Of a DNA stretch of 64,000 bases, positions 61,995-64,000 are shown piece by piece; position 1 is the stretch's first letter; each line of letters opens with the position of its first letter. Origin of the DNA: Crocinitomicaceae bacterium (GTDB taxonomy: Bacteria; Bacteroidota; Bacteroidia; Flavobacteriales_D; Crocinitomicaceae). The notes beneath the pieces are model-generated. The model saw only the letters and a program-made list of their open reading frames with translations. It did no database searches and was not told the origin of the DNA. A program made the position numbers and the translations under genes. The DNA is taken from assembly GCA_030833845.1 (NCBI GenBank), contig JAURGK010000001.1, positions 1-64,000 of the forward strand. The letters run 5' to 3'.

Positions 61995-64000
61995 AAAAAC
62001 ATCTCTATTTGATCATTTTTGCCTTCGCAATCAGCTCCTTATCAGCACAAACTAAGTTTGCTCAACTTGGTCAAGAATTGCCTACGGCAAATGCATACCG
62101 AACCGCATCTGGCGCGCCTGGCCATGAGTATTACCAACAAAAAGCGGATTACAAAATGGACATTGTCCTCGACGACGAAAAACAACGCATTGATGGCTTC
62201 GAAACCATTACCTATACCAACAACTCTCCAGATCAGCTCGATTACCTTTGGCTTCAGCTCGATCAAAACCTATTTGATGAACAATCCGACACCAAGCTCA
62301 TAGAGATTGAGCATATGGAAAATTTCAAAAGTGTTGGCGATCTGAGAAAAAGAGATTTCAAGTATGATGGCGGGTTCAAGATTGAACAAATAACCAATAC
62401 GAGTGGCCAAGCCATGAAATATTTCATTAATAAAACAATGCTCCGTATTGATTTGGCCAAGCCACTGATGCCGGGGCAAAACATTTCGTTTCAAGTTAAA
62501 TGGTGGTATAATATCAATGACCGCATGCAAGTTGGCGGCCGTTCGGGCTATGAATATTTTGATATCGATCAGAATTATCTTTATACCATTGCACAATTTT
62601 TTCCGCGCATGTGTGTCTACAATGATGTAACGGGATGGCAAAACAAACAATTTTTGGGAAGAGGAGAGTTTACCTTGCCCTTTGGAGATTATATAGTAAA
62701 TATTACTGTACCCGCCGACCACATTGTTGGAGCCACTGGTGAATGCCAAAATTATGCAACGGTTTTGACTGCCGAGCAACGCAAGCGCTACGAAATGGCA
62801 AAAAAGTCAGATTCACCAGTACTCATCATTACACAACAAGAGGCCGAAGCAGCAGAAAAAGAACATGCTCAAAAAACCAAAACTTGGACCTACAAAGCTA
62901 CCAATGTTCGGGATTTTGCATTTGCAAGTTCTCGTAAGTTTATATGGGATGCCCAAAAACAAACCGTTGGCAATAAGGATATTCTATGCATGAGTTATTA
63001 TCCTAAAGAAGGTAACCCGCTTTGGGAAAGATATTCCACTAAATTGGTGGCGCATACCATTAAAACGTATTCAAAATATACCATCGACTACCCTTATCCG
63101 GTTGCCATTTCGGTGCATTCCAAATGGATCGGTATGGAGTACCCAATGATTTGCTTCAATGGTGGCCGCCCAGAAGCAGATGGCACCTATTCGGAAGGTG
63201 AAAAATATGGCATGTGGGGCGTAATCATTCATGAAGTTGGACATAACTTTTTTCCGATGATCATTAATTCAGATGAGCGCCAATGGACTTGGATGGACGA
63301 GGGCTTGAATACCTTTGTACAATACCTCACCGAACAAGAGTGGGAAAGGGATTATCCTAGCAGAAGGGGGCCTGCCTATCTGATTGCAGATTACATGCGT
63401 GGTGATGTCAATGGCATTTCACCTATCATGACCAATTCCGAGTCTATCAAACAATTTGGAAACAATGCTTACGGCAAACCAGCAACAGCACTGAACATTT
63501 TACGTGAAACGGTGATGGGCCGCGAATTATTTGATTTCGCATTTAAAACATACTGCCAACGCTGGGCATTCAAACACCCAACTCCTGCTGATTTTTTCCG
63601 CACTATGGAAGACGCCTCAGCTGTTGATTTAGACTGGTTTTGGAGAGGATGGTTTTATACCACAGAGCATGTAGATATAGCGCTAACTGATGTGAAATGG
63701 TTTGAACTCAATACACAAAACCCCAATTTAGAAAAGGATTTTTTACAAAAACAAGACGCCGGAAAAGATGTGTTTATTGGAGCCACGCGCAACAAGACGG
63801 CAATCGAGCAAACTATCAACGAAAAAGATCCTCAAATTGACGATTTTTATGCCAAGCGCAATATCTATAAGGTAGATACCCTAGATCAACAAGCCTATCA
63901 AAAGTTTTTAAGCAATGCCAAAGCAGAAGACCAACAGTACCTTGCCTCTAGTAAAGAGATCTACGAATTGAGCTTTGAGAATATCGGTGGACTCGTAATG
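61991..64000 (+). CDS. M1-family metallopeptidase (C-terminus off window)
   Basis: At least 670 residues, cut by the right edge. Signal peptide MKKHLYLIIFAFAISSLSAQ. Zinc site: VIIHEVGHNFFPM (HExxH) followed by WTWMDEGLNTF, with the third ligand Glu. The usual GAMEN exopeptidase motif is replaced by IGMEYP, typical of one M1 subgroup in Bacteroidota. Probably periplasmic or surface; acts on peptides. Its gene is translationally coupled to the DUF6702 gene. Confidence 0.9.
   Translation, partial: MKKHLYLIIFAFAISSLSAQTKFAQLGQELPTANAYRTASGAPGHEYYQQKADYKMDIVLDDEKQRIDGFETITYTNNSPDQLDYLWLQLDQNLFDEQSDTKLIEIEHMENFKSVGDLRKRDFKYDGGFKIEQITNTSGQAMKYFINKTMLRIDLAKPLMPGQNISFQVKWWYNINDRMQVGGRSGYEYFDIDQNYLYTIAQFFPRMCVYNDVTGWQNKQFLGRGEFTLPFGDYIVNITVPADHIVGATGECQNYATVLTAEQRKRYEMAKKSDSPVLIITQQEAEAAEKEHAQKTKTWTYKATNVRDFAFASSRKFIWDAQKQTVGNKDILCMSYYPKEGNPLWERYSTKLVAHTIKTYSKYTIDYPYPVAISVHSKWIGMEYPMICFNGGRPEADGTYSEGEKYGMWGVIIHEVGHNFFPMIINSDERQWTWMDEGLNTFVQYLTEQEWERDYPSRRGPAYLIADYMRGDVNGISPIMTNSESIKQFGNNAYGKPATALNILRETVMGRELFDFAFKTYCQRWAFKHPTPADFFRTMEDASAVDLDWFWRGWFYTTEHVDIALTDVKWFELNTQNPNLEKDFLQKQDAGKDVFIGATRNKTAIEQTINEKDPQIDDFYAKRNIYKVDTLDQQAYQKFLSNAKAEDQQYLASSKEIYELSFENIGGLVM

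Overview
The window reads as chromosomal DNA of a Bacteroidota bacterium, probably a flavobacteria-like lineage of the Flavobacteriales. The lineage guess is an inference. The support is direct: PorX, a PorP/SprF protein, type A and type B type IX secretion (T9SS) sorting domains, type III glutamine synthetase, a GIN-domain lipoprotein, YfhO and DUF5522 families, and repeated promoter boxes of the TAnnTTTG type typical of this phylum. Coding density is very high, genes often overlap by 4 to 8 bases, and many ORFs were trimmed to inner starts because a -7 box or a signal peptide sets the start. I saw no rRNA, tRNA, insertion sequence, phage gene or CRISPR array.

Layout. 1-11144 (minus) is a run of DUF1599 protein, MauE/thioredoxin fusion, tpiA, prmA, a 1502-residue exported protein, plsY and a TPR/PD40 protein cut by the window edge. 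11143-14037 (plus) holds folP, then a T9SS type B cargo with its PorP/SprF partner. 14105-19139 is the most unusual block: PqqD-like, HprK-like kinase and nucleotidyltransferase genes on the plus strand converge on a minus-strand unit made of a T9SS cargo, a 61-residue peptide and an S26-type peptidase. The peptide has a lasso-like YxxPxI leader motif, but no cyclase is present, so this looks like an uncharacterised peptide-modification system.

19230-26577 carries a D-cysteine desulfhydrase-like enzyme, DUF5522, a PlsC-type acyltransferase, glnN with a striking inverted repeat upstream, a Nudix hydrolase, a candidate small RNA (25114-25208, minus) with a near-perfect promoter and terminator, mnmD and an O-methyltransferase. 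26652-38349 has alaS, a glycosyltransferase, a membrane thioredoxin, and a minus-strand run of PagL-like deacylase, GIN lipoprotein, exonuclease III, pcm, a sigma-54 response regulator without a DNA-binding domain, and YfhO. 38371-49476 has mazG, an HD phosphohydrolase divergent from porX, sufS-sufE-sufT, a small lipoprotein, an M20 amidohydrolase, a TauE-like protein, a LuxE-like protein, hemH and ahcY. 49565-64000 has an outer-membrane protein, aconitase, a CoA-transferase/GNAT/TrmH run, an extended ribosomal protein bTHX, serC-serA, a cyclophilin, clpB with a long inverted repeat upstream, a candidate structured RNA (61075-61195), a small lipoprotein, a DUF6702 protein and an M1 peptidase cut by the right edge.

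Most genes are ordinary housekeeping functions: amino-acid and nitrogen metabolism, Fe-S assembly, translation and envelope lipids. The T9SS-linked genes (PorX, PorP/SprF, two cargo proteins) share one export route. The parts worth follow-up are the peptide-modification island, the two RNA candidates and the two inverted repeats.
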